Source: CAVRUD01 sp963724285 (lineage in GTDB: Bacteria > Chloroflexota > Chloroflexia > Thermomicrobiales > UBA6265). From it: a stretch of DNA of 64,000 bases. Positions 36,090-44,134 of the stretch are shown here, piece after piece. Both the position numbers and the translations under genes were made by a program. Each line of letters starts with the position of its first letter. Position 1 is the first letter of the stretch. The notes below the pieces were generated by a model. It had not been told where the DNA came from, made no database searches, and worked only from the letters and a program-made list of their open reading frames with translations. The DNA lies in the NCBI GenBank assembly GCA_963724285.1, contig CAVRUD010000023.1:65189-129188 (forward strand). Reading direction: 5' to 3'.

Positions 36090-38567
36090 TCATCGAGACG
36101 TCCGCGGCCCGGCCAAAGCCATGCGGATCGCCTCGTCCGCCGGGAGCGCCGCCCCCGCTGCCCATGCCGCCGCAAACGCTTCTTGGCCACTTACGGCTCG
36201 GAGGTCGTCCAGGGAAACCGCACCGCCCAATCGCTCGGCGGGCCACCGAACCGCGCCGGTCGTCGCGACCAATTGGTCCGCCGCGGCAGAGAGGCGGATC
36301 GCGGTCGCCGCGTCCCCCGATGCCATCACGACGGCCGCCACGCCGCGCAGGCAGGCGGGCGCATTGAACCGGTCGCCGTGTTCCTGACCGAAGGCCAGGC
36401 TGCGCGCGAAGAGACCGTGTGCCTGGCCCGCGTCACCCGAGGCGAGGAGCGCAAATCCGAGGTTGGTCAGCGCTTGCGTGGTGTTGCGGCGGTCCTCGAT
36501 CGCCTGAAAGCAGTCGAGTGCCTCCCGAAAGGCGATCTCGGCGTGGTCGTATCGACCTGCGCGATAGGCGATTGCGCCGGTGCTGGTCAGCGCCAGGGCG
36601 CGCAGCCACCGATCGCCGAGCGCTCCGAAGTGTTCCGCTGCCTCCTCCAAGGAGGTTCGGGCGGCCGCGTCGTTTCCCCAGGTCGCCTCGGTCCGACCCA
36701 GGTTCAGGAGGGCCATCGCCAGGTCCCACCGATCGCTGGCCTGCCGGCAGAGCCGGACCCCCTCCCCGGCAAGCCGCCGGGCCGTCGCGTGGTCGTCTGC
36801 CACCAGGCCGAAGAACGGCAGGCTGCGTCTGAGGCCCGCGATGTCATCCAACCGGCGTTGGATCGCGATGGCCTCCTCGAGCCGGGCGCGCATCGCCAGT
36901 ACATCCCCCTGCAGCCAGGCGAAGTGGCCGGCCACAAAGAGCGCCTTGGCCCGTGCCGCCGTCAACCCGGCCGCGCCGGGATGAGCCAGAAGCTCGTCGG
37001 CCCAGCGCCGGCCCTCGACCAGGAGCCGGCGCTGGAACCACAGCCAGAGCGCGCCCAGCAAGGCGAGGCCGAGCGCCGGCTCCTCCTGCCGCTGCGCCCA
37101 ACCGAGCGCGGCGCGGATGTTGTCCTGCTCGTCGTTCAATCGGTCCAGCCATTGCCCGCGCTCACCGCCGAACATGTGCGGCTCGGCCGCTAGCGCGAGG
37201 TTCAGCACGTCCTCCGCGTGACGCCGTTGAATGTGGTCGCGCTCGCCCGCGGCGTCCAATTGCTCCAGGGCGAATTCCCGAAGCGTCTCCAACATCGCGA
37301 ACCGAGGCTCGTCCCAGGAGCCTTCGACGGCCTGCACGAGGTGCTGATCGACCAGGGCGGAGACGACCTCAAGGGCGTCCGTGTCCAAATCACTGCCCCC
37401 GACACGCTCCGCGGCCTCGAGGGTGCAGCCGCCCATGAACACGCCCAGCCGCCGAAAGAGGACCCGCTCCTCCGGAGCAAGCAAATCGTGGCTCCAGGAA
37501 ATCGCCGCCCTCAGCGTTTGGTGACGGGCAGGCGCGTCCCGGGAGCCTCCGGCGAGCAGATCGAGCCCGTGCGCGAGACGCCGGAGCATCGCGTCGGGCG
37601 AGAGCACCTTGCAGCGAGCGGCCGCCAGCTCGATCGCCAGCGGCAAGCCGTCCAACCGGCGACAGATCTCCGCGACGGCGGAGGCGTTCTCGTCCGTGAG
37701 ATGGAACCCGGGGCGAACTGCGCGCGCTCGCTCGACAAAGAGCGCGACCGCGGCCGATCCACTCCCCGTATCGATCGCGCCGCCGGGCGCTCCACCGCCG
37801 CTCTTGCCCGGAACCGCCAGCGGCGGAACGGGGTACTCATGCTCGCCGCGAATCCTGAGCGTAACCCGGCTGGTCGCCAGGACGGTCAGGCCCGGCGAGG
37901 TTTCGAGCAGCTCGCCGATCAGGGGGGCGGCCTGAACCACGTGCTCGACGTTATCGAGCACGAGGAGCACTCGCTTCTCGCGGAGCACGTCCTTGAGCCG
38001 TACCGAGGCCGGTCGCTCGCCGGCCTCAGCAAGCCCGAGCGCCTGCAAGATCGACGTGCCAACCGCACGAGCATCGGTCAGCGGCGCCAGCCCGACGAAG
38101 AAGACCCCGTCCGGGTACTCGCCGGCCAGCTCGCGGGCGACTTCCAGTGCGAGCCGCGTCTTGCCGATGCCCGGCGGACCCGTCAGCGTCACAAGGCGCG
38201 CGGAGCCCGCCCGGAACTCGGCTTGCACGGCCGCGACATCGGCATCTCGGCCGATCAGGGGTGAGAGCGGAACCGGCAGCGCCGCAACGCCGCCTATCGA
38301 CGATCGGGCGGCCGCCCGGGGGCCGCGCGCCCGATCGACCGCCGCTTCCAGCGCGCCACGGTCGCCGGCGTTGAGGCCGAGCGCCCCGGCGAGGAGCCGA
38401 ACCGTCTCGCGGTAGGGTGTGCGGCGGGCGCCACGTTCGAGATCGCTAATTGCCCGGGCACTCAGGCCGGCCCGCTCGGCGAGGGCCTCCTGCGAGAGTC
38501 CCGCCGCGATCCGGAACCGACGCAGCACGTCGGCAAAAGATGGGGAAGGGTTCTCCGGGGTACCCAT
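36090..38567 (-). CDS. XRE-type STAND ATPase/TPR regulator
   Basis: An intact 825-residue relative of the broken gene at 6075. The XRE helix-turn-helix is at residues 11-65 (FADVLRRFRIAAGLSQEALA, then ERAGLSARAISDLERGAR). Walker A GPPGIGKTR is at 130-138, Walker B is LLVLDNVEHVV, and GLPLAIELAAARCKVL follows. Then come the winged helix, the linker block, and TPR-like repeats to the C-terminus (ALTNLGFALLASGDAGQAHG). It has no LuxR domain. The DNA-binding end is thus opposite to that of its LuxR-type paralogs. A divergent cupin-RidA gene pair begins 217 bp upstream and is a candidate target. Confidence 0.92.
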   Translation of the reverse strand: MGTPENPSPSFADVLRRFRIAAGLSQEALAERAGLSARAISDLERGARRTPYRETVRLLAGALGLNAGDRGALEAAVDRARGPRAAARSSIGGVAALPVPLSPLIGRDADVAAVQAEFRAGSARLVTLTGPPGIGKTRLALEVARELAGEYPDGVFFVGLAPLTDARAVGTSILQALGLAEAGERPASVRLKDVLREKRVLLVLDNVEHVVQAAPLIGELLETSPGLTVLATSRVTLRIRGEHEYPVPPLAVPGKSGGGAPGGAIDTGSGSAAVALFVERARAVRPGFHLTDENASAVAEICRRLDGLPLAIELAAARCKVLSPDAMLRRLAHGLDLLAGGSRDAPARHQTLRAAISWSHDLLAPEERVLFRRLGVFMGGCTLEAAERVGGSDLDTDALEVVSALVDQHLVQAVEGSWDEPRFAMLETLREFALEQLDAAGERDHIQRRHAEDVLNLALAAEPHMFGGERGQWLDRLNDEQDNIRAALGWAQRQEEPALGLALLGALWLWFQRRLLVEGRRWADELLAHPGAAGLTAARAKALFVAGHFAWLQGDVLAMRARLEEAIAIQRRLDDIAGLRRSLPFFGLVADDHATARRLAGEGVRLCRQASDRWDLAMALLNLGRTEATWGNDAAARTSLEEAAEHFGALGDRWLRALALTSTGAIAYRAGRYDHAEIAFREALDCFQAIEDRRNTTQALTNLGFALLASGDAGQAHGLFARSLAFGQEHGDRFNAPACLRGVAAVVMASGDAATAIRLSAAADQLVATTGAVRWPAERLGGAVSLDDLRAVSGQEAFAAAWAAGAALPADEAIRMALAGPRTSR

Positions 38568-38633
38568 CTCGCCACCTCGCGATCGGTTGCGTTGACGAGT
38601 TGCCCTAGCGTAGCACGCTCGATGATGGCAAGC

Positions 38634-38664
38634 GGGAATGAGTGGCTCACTCGCTCATGATCCC
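38634..38664. promoter_or_regulatory. Imperfect inverted repeat in a divergent promoter region
   Basis: GGGAATGAG (38634-38642) and CTCATGATCCC (38654-38664) are inverted, with a two-base bulge, around TGGCTCACTCG. The site lies between the XRE-STAND gene and the cupin gene. It might be the regulator's operator; there is no other support. Confidence 0.35.
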
Positions 38665-38784
38665 GCGCCAATGCGTGGGGTAAGTGCGTGAGGCGTTCGT
38701 GGCAACAGTGAGCCCTGGATTCTACCGTGGCGGCATCGCGGGACAGGCCGCGACACGGATCGGCGGTTGTGATGGAGGGATGCC

Positions 38785-39207
38785 ATGAACACATCGACCG
38801 CGCTCGGCTCGACATGCAGGGTCGTGCGTTCGGGGGATCCCTACGACGGGAAGCAGGGACCCTCGTATACGCCGGGCGTGAGCGCCGAAAGCTGCGGAGC
38901 GCGCGGCATCTGGCTCGGCATGGTGACGATCGCTCCCGGGGGGCGCACGCGCGCGCACTACCACGCCGGCCACGAGAGCGCCTTCTATGTCGTGCGTGGT
39001 GAGCTGGAGCTTTGGTACGGCGACGGGATGCGTGCGCACGAGGTCGCCCGCGCCGGCAACTATCTCTACATCCCCGCCGGCGTTTCCCACGTCGCGGTCA
39101 ATCGCAGCCGGACCGAGCCGGCCGTCGCGATCGGCGGCCGCACCGATCCCAGCGAGCACGAAAGCGTCGTGCTCCAGCCGGAACTCGATGCGTTGATCGC
39201 GGACTGA
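38785..39207 (+). CDS. Cupin-domain protein
   Basis: A 140-residue single-domain cupin. Motif 1 is GGRTRAHYHAGHESAFYVVRG (His, His, Glu metal ligands) and motif 2 is AGNYLYIPAGVSHVAVN (His). All four usual metal ligands are present, so this is probably a metal-binding cupin, either an enzyme or a small-molecule sensor. It reads away from the XRE-STAND regulator and is followed after 79 bp by a RidA-family gene, likely as one operon. Confidence 0.88.
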   Translation: MNTSTALGSTCRVVRSGDPYDGKQGPSYTPGVSAESCGARGIWLGMVTIAPGGRTRAHYHAGHESAFYVVRGELELWYGDGMRAHEVARAGNYLYIPAGVSHVAVNRSRTEPAVAIGGRTDPSEHESVVLQPELDALIAD

Positions 39208-39286
39208 CCCGCCACCACTTCCGAATGAATCTCCGGCGTTTCGCGCGATCTCCGAGCCGGCCGACATCCAGGTCAAGGAGGAACGG

Positions 39287-39766
39287 ATGCGTATCGAGGC
39301 CAAACTCGAAGCGATGGGGCTTGCGTTACCCGAAGCGTTGCGCCTACCGCCCGGCATCGAACTCCCGTTCGCGTGGGTGCGCGTTCGCGGCAACCGGGCC
39401 TACATCTCCGGGCACGTTCCGCAGAACACCGATGGGTCGCTGGCGCTGCCGCTTGGCCGAGTCGGGGAAGACGTGACCGCCGAGCAGGGCTATCAGGCGG
39501 CGAAGTTGGTGGCCCTGGCGCACCTCGGCAGCCTGAAACGGGCACTCGGCGATCTGGACAGAGTGACGGCCTGGCTCCGCGTCTTTGCGATGGTCAACGT
39601 GGCGCCCGCCTTCAACCAGACCCCCCTCGTCACCAACGGCTACACCGACCTGATCCTTGCGCTGTACGGTCCGGAAGCCGGTACACACGCGCGTTCGCCG
39701 ATCGGGATGATGCTGCCCCTCAACGCCCCGGTGAACTGCGAAGCGGAGGTCGAAATCGACGGTTAG
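39287..39766 (+). CDS. RidA/YjgF-family protein
   Basis: CAAGGAGG lies 7 nt before the ATG at 39287. The 159-residue sequence has the RidA fold pattern: FAWVRVRGNRAYISGHVP, EQGYQAAKLVALAHLGSL, VTAWLRVFAMVNVAPAFNQT, then PIGMMLPLNAPVNCEAEVEI at the end. In canonical RidA the active-site Arg lies in the RxAxGV strand near the C-terminus. Here that position reads ARSPIGM, so the Arg may be kept, but this is the YjgF_endoribonc-like subgroup, whose activity is less certain. It is probably co-transcribed with the cupin gene. Confidence 0.85.
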   Translation: MRIEAKLEAMGLALPEALRLPPGIELPFAWVRVRGNRAYISGHVPQNTDGSLALPLGRVGEDVTAEQGYQAAKLVALAHLGSLKRALGDLDRVTAWLRVFAMVNVAPAFNQTPLVTNGYTDLILALYGPEAGTHARSPIGMMLPLNAPVNCEAEVEIDG

Positions 39767-39795
39767 GGACTGATCTTGTCTCCCGAGAGCGCCCG

Positions 39796-39905
39796 CTAGT
39801 ACCGGCTCTGATGGGCCGTCACGCCTGATTTGCCGCGGCTTGCCCTGACCGGTCACCCACCGGGACGCACCGTACTGTAGAACCAGGCACCGCTTGCGCT
39901 CCACG
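39796..39905. repeat. MITE-like element, degenerate copy C (minus orientation)
   Basis: On the minus strand this reads GCGGTGCCTGGTTC, GTGACCGGTCAGGGCAAGCC, and GGCGTGACGGCCCATCAG before ending CTAG. These are the same blocks, in the same order, as the elements at 278 and 24727. The internal palindrome has lost one arm and 11 bases separate the terminal CTAGT from the GGGCCGTCA block. The left limit is uncertain. Confidence 0.45.
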
Positions 39906-40294
39906 CTCACCCAAGCTGCGCGGATTCGTCATATCTCCCGACATGGTCCGCGTTCATCGCCCGCGGCGCAACAGTCCCTTCCTTAATAGATGAATAGATG
40001 CGGATTTCCGGCCCGGACACGGTCCCAGCGATGGGTGCGATCCGGGGGCCAGGCGCCGGTTGTCTCGCAAACGACAATGTCTGGTTAGCATCACCGGGGT
40101 TCGTTTCGAGCGCCGCGCTCGCGTTAGGAGGCGGTATCGGGCGCGATGTGCGACTGCTGCGGAGCCGGGTATGCGACGCGTGGCGCGGTGACTGGCACGG
40201 GCGGGTGGCTGGACATGTTGTCCCCGGCGTGTGCCGTACACTGGGGGCATCCACCCGACCGCCGCCCGCCTCGCCGCCGTCGCAGGACCCGCCC

Positions 40295-42682
40295 ATGGCC
40301 GAGCCGATCGCCGCCGACCCCAGCCGCCCCCGGCCGGTGCCCCTGGCCCCCGTCCCGGACCGGGAGCCGCGCGGCGCGCCCCTGCCGGCCCCGCCGAACT
40401 CCTTCGTGGGGCGGGAGCGCGAGGCGGCGGCCGTCATTGCCCTGCTGCGCCGCCCCGACGTGCGCCTGGTCACCCTGACCGGGCCGGGCGGCGTCGGCAA
40501 GACCCGGCTGGCCCTGCGGGTGGCCGAGGAGGTGGCGGGCCACTACGCGGACGGCCCCGCCTTCGTCGACCTGACGCCACTGACCGACCCCGGCCTCGTC
40601 GCGCCGGCGATCGCCCAGGCGCTGGGCGTCCGCGAGACCGGCGACCATCTCCTCGCCGAGCGCCTGGCCGACGCCCTACGCGACCGCGCCCTGCTGCTGG
40701 TGCTGGACAACTTCGAGCAGGTCGTCGCGGCCGCCCCGCTGGTCGCGCGGCTGCTGACCGGCTGCCCCGGGCTGACGGCGCTCGTCACCAGCCGCGAGCC
40801 GCTGCGCCTGGCGGCCGAGCGGGTCCTCGCCGTGCCGCCGCTGGAGTTGCCCGACCTCGCCCGCCCGGCGGCGGAACTGGCCGGGGTGGACGCGGTGCGG
40901 CTCTTCGCGGAGCGCGCCCAAGCCGCCCGGGCCGACTTCGCGCTCACCGGGGAGAACGCCCCCGCCGTCGCCGAGATCGTACGGCGGCTGGACGGGCTGC
41001 CGCTGGCGATCGAGCTGGCCGCCGCCCGGGTCGCCCATCTGCCCCCGACCGCCCTACTGACCCGGCTGGAGCGGCGCCTGCCGCTCTTGACCAGAGGCGT
41101 GCGCGACCTGCCGGCGCGGCAGCGAACCCTGCGGGACGCCATCGCCTGGAGCCACGACCTGCTGCCGCCGGAGGAGCGGGTCCTCTTCCGTCGGCTGGCC
41201 GTCTTCGTCGGCGGCTGCACCCTGGAGGCGGCCGAGGCCATGGCCGGCACGCCGGGGGACCCCGGTCTCGACGTCCTGGACGGGGTCGCCGCGCTGGTGG
41301 CCAAGAGCCTGCTGCGCGAGGAAGACGACCCGAGCGGGGAGCCGCGCTACCGGATGCTGGAGACGGTCCGCGAGTTCGGGCTGGAGCGGCTCGCGACCAG
41401 CGGCGAGGAGGCGGCGACCCGCGACGCGCACGCCGCCTGGTGTCTGTCCCTGGCCGAGCGGGCCGAACCGGCCTTGCAGGGGCCGGAGCAGCTCGCCTGG
41501 TTGGATCGGATCGAGGCCGAGCAGCCGAACCTGCGGGCCGCCCTGGCGTGGTCCCTTGCCGGCGACGACCCGGAGCCGGGCCGGCGGATCGCCGCCGCTC
41601 TCGGCTGGTTCTGGTGGACGCGCGGCGACCCCAGCGAGGGGCGGGCCTGGCTGGAGCGGGCGCTGGCGCGCGGCGCGGATGCCCCGGCCCGCACGCGCGC
41701 GAGGCTGCAGACCCAGTTGGCGGAGGTCTGCTGGTCGCTCGGGGATTATGAGCGTGCCGTGGCCCTGGACGAGGCGGCGCTGGCGACGTGGCGGGCGCTC
41801 GGCGACGAGGCGGGCGTCGCGGCCTGCCTGGTCAATCTGGGGCGGGTGGCGCACGACGAGGGGGACTACGCCCGGGCGGCCAGCCTCTACGACGACAGCC
41901 TCGCCCGGCACCGCGCACTCGGTGACGACGCGAACGTGGCCCGCTGCCTGGGCAATCTGGCGATGGTGGTGATGCTCCGGGGCGATCTCGACCGCGCGGT
42001 CGCGCTCCAGGAGGAGGCCCTCGGCCTGGCACGTCGGCGCGGTCTGCCGGGGCTGGTCGCCAAGAGCGCGTACAACCTGGGAGAGATGCACCGCCGCCGG
42101 GGGCACCACGCGCGCGCGGCCGCGCTCTACCGGGAGAGCCTGGCCCGGCAGTGGGAGCTGCGCGAGCGGCGATTCGTCGCTGAGGCCCTGCGCGGGCTGG
42201 CGGTGATCGCCGCCGGGCTGGGCGCGGCCGAGGACGCCGGCCGGCTGGCCGGGGCCGACGAGGCCGTGCGGGGAGTGATCGGCGCGCTGATCACGCCGGA
42301 GCCGGAGCGGCTGGCCTACGAGCGCGTCCTGGCGGGCGTGCGGGCGCAACTGGGGGAAGCGGCCTTCGCCGAGGCGCTCGCCGCCGGCCGGGGAACGAGC
42401 CCGGACGACGCCGTGGCGAGTGCAGCCGAGGTGGCGGCACGCCTGGAGCAGCACGCGGCGGCGGCGGCCCCTCCGCCCCCCACGGCCCCGAACGGCCTGA
42501 CCCCGCGCGAGTGGGAGGTCCTGCACCTGCTGGTGGCCGGCTGGTCCAACCCGGAGATCGGCGAGGCGCTCTTCATCAGCCCCCGCACCGCCCAGACCCA
42601 CGTCGCCGGCATCCTGGCCAAGCTCGGCGTCGCCAACCGGGCCGCGGCCGCCGCCATGGCCGTGCGCGACGGGATGGTCTGA
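40295..42682 (+). CDS. STAND ATPase with TPR and C-terminal LuxR domain
   Basis: An intact regulator; I start at ATG 40295 (MAEPIAADPS), giving 795 residues, though the ribosome site is weak and an earlier start is possible. The order is a Pro-rich leader, SFVGREREAAAV, Walker A GPGGVGKTR (63-71), Walker B LLLVLDNFEQVV, and GLPLAIELAAARVAHLPP. Next are a winged helix with a short 11-residue linker before VLDGVAALVAKSLL, TPR repeats, and a LuxR domain at the end (LTPREWEVLHLLVAGWSNPE, VANRAAAAAMAVRDG). The short linker shows what the family looks like without the hairpin arrays seen in two paralogs. Confidence 0.92.
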   Translation: MAEPIAADPSRPRPVPLAPVPDREPRGAPLPAPPNSFVGREREAAAVIALLRRPDVRLVTLTGPGGVGKTRLALRVAEEVAGHYADGPAFVDLTPLTDPGLVAPAIAQALGVRETGDHLLAERLADALRDRALLLVLDNFEQVVAAAPLVARLLTGCPGLTALVTSREPLRLAAERVLAVPPLELPDLARPAAELAGVDAVRLFAERAQAARADFALTGENAPAVAEIVRRLDGLPLAIELAAARVAHLPPTALLTRLERRLPLLTRGVRDLPARQRTLRDAIAWSHDLLPPEERVLFRRLAVFVGGCTLEAAEAMAGTPGDPGLDVLDGVAALVAKSLLREEDDPSGEPRYRMLETVREFGLERLATSGEEAATRDAHAAWCLSLAERAEPALQGPEQLAWLDRIEAEQPNLRAALAWSLAGDDPEPGRRIAAALGWFWWTRGDPSEGRAWLERALARGADAPARTRARLQTQLAEVCWSLGDYERAVALDEAALATWRALGDEAGVAACLVNLGRVAHDEGDYARAASLYDDSLARHRALGDDANVARCLGNLAMVVMLRGDLDRAVALQEEALGLARRRGLPGLVAKSAYNLGEMHRRRGHHARAAALYRESLARQWELRERRFVAEALRGLAVIAAGLGAAEDAGRLAGADEAVRGVIGALITPEPERLAYERVLAGVRAQLGEAAFAEALAAGRGTSPDDAVASAAEVAARLEQHAAAAAPPPPTAPNGLTPREWEVLHLLVAGWSNPEIGEALFISPRTAQTHVAGILAKLGVANRAAAAAMAVRDGMV

Positions 42683-42928
42683 TCGCGCCGCCCCCCGAAA
42701 ATCCGTATACCCCCCCGGAATCCTCACGATGGCAACGCGTCCTGCGCCGGGCATCCTGAGTCCGTGCCGCTCATCGACCGCTGCGGCCACGGGGCCGGCG
42801 CTTGCCGGCTGAGGACCGAGGGGGATGACCATGTCATCGTGTCCAATCTGCCCGCGCGCCGTCCGCCTGACGGCCTGGCTCGTGATCGCCGCCGTCGGGC
42901 CCGCTGAGCACCGGAAAGGAACCACGCC

Positions 42929-43050
42929 ATGAAGCGCGTCCTCCTTACCAGAAAGACCGCCTCCGGCCACGTCACCAGCATCCTGGCCAAGCTCGGCGTC
43001 GCCTCCCGCACCGAGGCCGCCGCCGCGCCGTCCGCGACGGCCTGGCCTGA
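42929..43050 (+). pseudogene. C-terminal LuxR-domain remnant of a STAND regulator
   Basis: AAAGGA precedes an ATG, and the frame reads RKTASGHVTSILAKLGVASR and then TEAAAA, the last two helices of a LuxR/GerE domain. A one-base change of frame after the Ala run would restore VRDGLA and a stop, as in the paralogs. Everything upstream of this block is missing. The DNA resembles the same region of the gene ending at 42682, so it may be debris of a tandem duplication. Confidence 0.6.
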
Positions 43051-43084
43051 GCCCGCCTCTTCCCAGCGCGACTCGTGCGGGCCG

Positions 43085-43352
43085 ATTCCGGGTGGGCCGG
43101 CCAGCGGTGGCTCCCGGCCACGGCGTCGACGAGACGATAGTCGACGCTGAACGCGACGTACCCGGCCCGCGCGAGCTGCCGCGCCGGGTCGGCCATGTCC
43201 GCGCGGGAATCGGCCCACATCCCGCCGTGGACAAGGACCACGACCGGCCGCGGCGCGTCGCGGGCCGGCAGCCGATGAACGTCGAGCAGTAGCGGCTCGC
43301 CGGCGACGCCGTAGAAGACGACGCGGTCCTCTTGGGGGCTGGCCCGGGTCAC
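43085..43352 (-). pseudogene. Alpha/beta hydrolase, N-terminal fragment
   Basis: The frame starts at the GTG at 43352 (GAGGAGG upstream) and reads RVVFYGVAGEPLLLDVHRLP, then PVVVLVHGGMWADSRADMAD and YVAFSVDYRLVDAVAGSHRWP. The HGG oxyanion motif and the DYRL strand are those of the esterase/lipase family. The nucleophile elbow (GxSxG) and everything after are gone; similarity ends near 43085, where LuxR-remnant sequence begins on the other strand. Both fragments face each other at one junction. Confidence 0.65.
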
Positions 43353-43447
43353 GGGGAAATTGGCCTCCTCAGCGCGGAAGAGCAGATAGCTCAGTCGATC
43401 CCACCTGACACCCGACGCGGTGGGCGGGGCTCACCCCGGATCGCCGC

Positions 43448-43978
43448 CTACCCAGCGCTTGCGCCCGCGGCCTGCGCGGCCGCCTCCGCAAAGCGCTCCT
43501 GGCGCTGGCGCGACTGACCCTCGCCGGGCGCGACGATCGAGGTGGTCGCGATCTTGGCCGCGCCGACGAGCCGGCAGCCCCGCTCGTAGATCGCCTCGGC
43601 GGTCTTGATCTGGTAAATCTCGTGGTAGAAGGAAAGGTCTTCGCCGGCGTTCTCCAGCAGCCAGCGCCACCACGCCATGTGCGGCAACGTGCGCGCCCAC
43701 CGGTCGATGTCGTCGTACGAGCGCCAGTACTGCAACAGCACCGCGCCCCCGTCCGCCAGCAGCCGTTCCTGGTGGAGGAACCCGGCATCGTGCGCTGCCT
43801 CCAGCGCCGGCGCCATCTCCTCGGAGATGCCCGAAGCCCCGTAGAGCTCCTGCCCCGCGGGGGTGTGGAACTGGACGCCGAAGATGGCCACGCAAAGATC
43901 GGGGTGTTCCCACAGGTGAGCGATGGTCGCGCCGCCGTAGCCGCTCGCGGTTGCAGCGCCATTGGTCGTGGATTCCAT
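43448..43978 (-). CDS. DUF4188-like (monooxygenase-like) protein
   Basis: AGGAGCAGGCGC precedes the ATG at 43978; 176 residues. The sequence has DLCVAIFGVQFHTPAGQELY, AVLLQYWRSYDDIDRWART and HMAWWRWLLENAGE, followed by LSFYHEIYQIKTAEAIYERG. The YWRS, H-xAW and HE-Y-V patterns are the ones I associate with DUF4188 proteins, which share the dimeric ferredoxin-like fold of heme-dependent aldoxime dehydratase and monooxygenase relatives. The substrate is unknown. It is followed 95 bp later on the same strand by the truncated hydrolase. Confidence 0.7.
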   Translation of the reverse strand: MESTTNGAATASGYGGATIAHLWEHPDLCVAIFGVQFHTPAGQELYGASGISEEMAPALEAAHDAGFLHQERLLADGGAVLLQYWRSYDDIDRWARTLPHMAWWRWLLENAGEDLSFYHEIYQIKTAEAIYERGCRLVGAAKIATTSIVAPGEGQSRQRQERFAEAAAQAAGASAG

Positions 43979-44134
43979 GCGCCTGCTCCTCTTCGATTTT
44001 CTGCGACCGCTCACCACGGCGGAGAGCGGGCCGCGATCATGGGCGTGGTCCGACTCTACGCCGCATATGGGTAGTGTCAATGCTTAACAATGGCGCGGGG
44101 ACTATGGGCGCACCGCTTCATCGAACCCGTTTGA

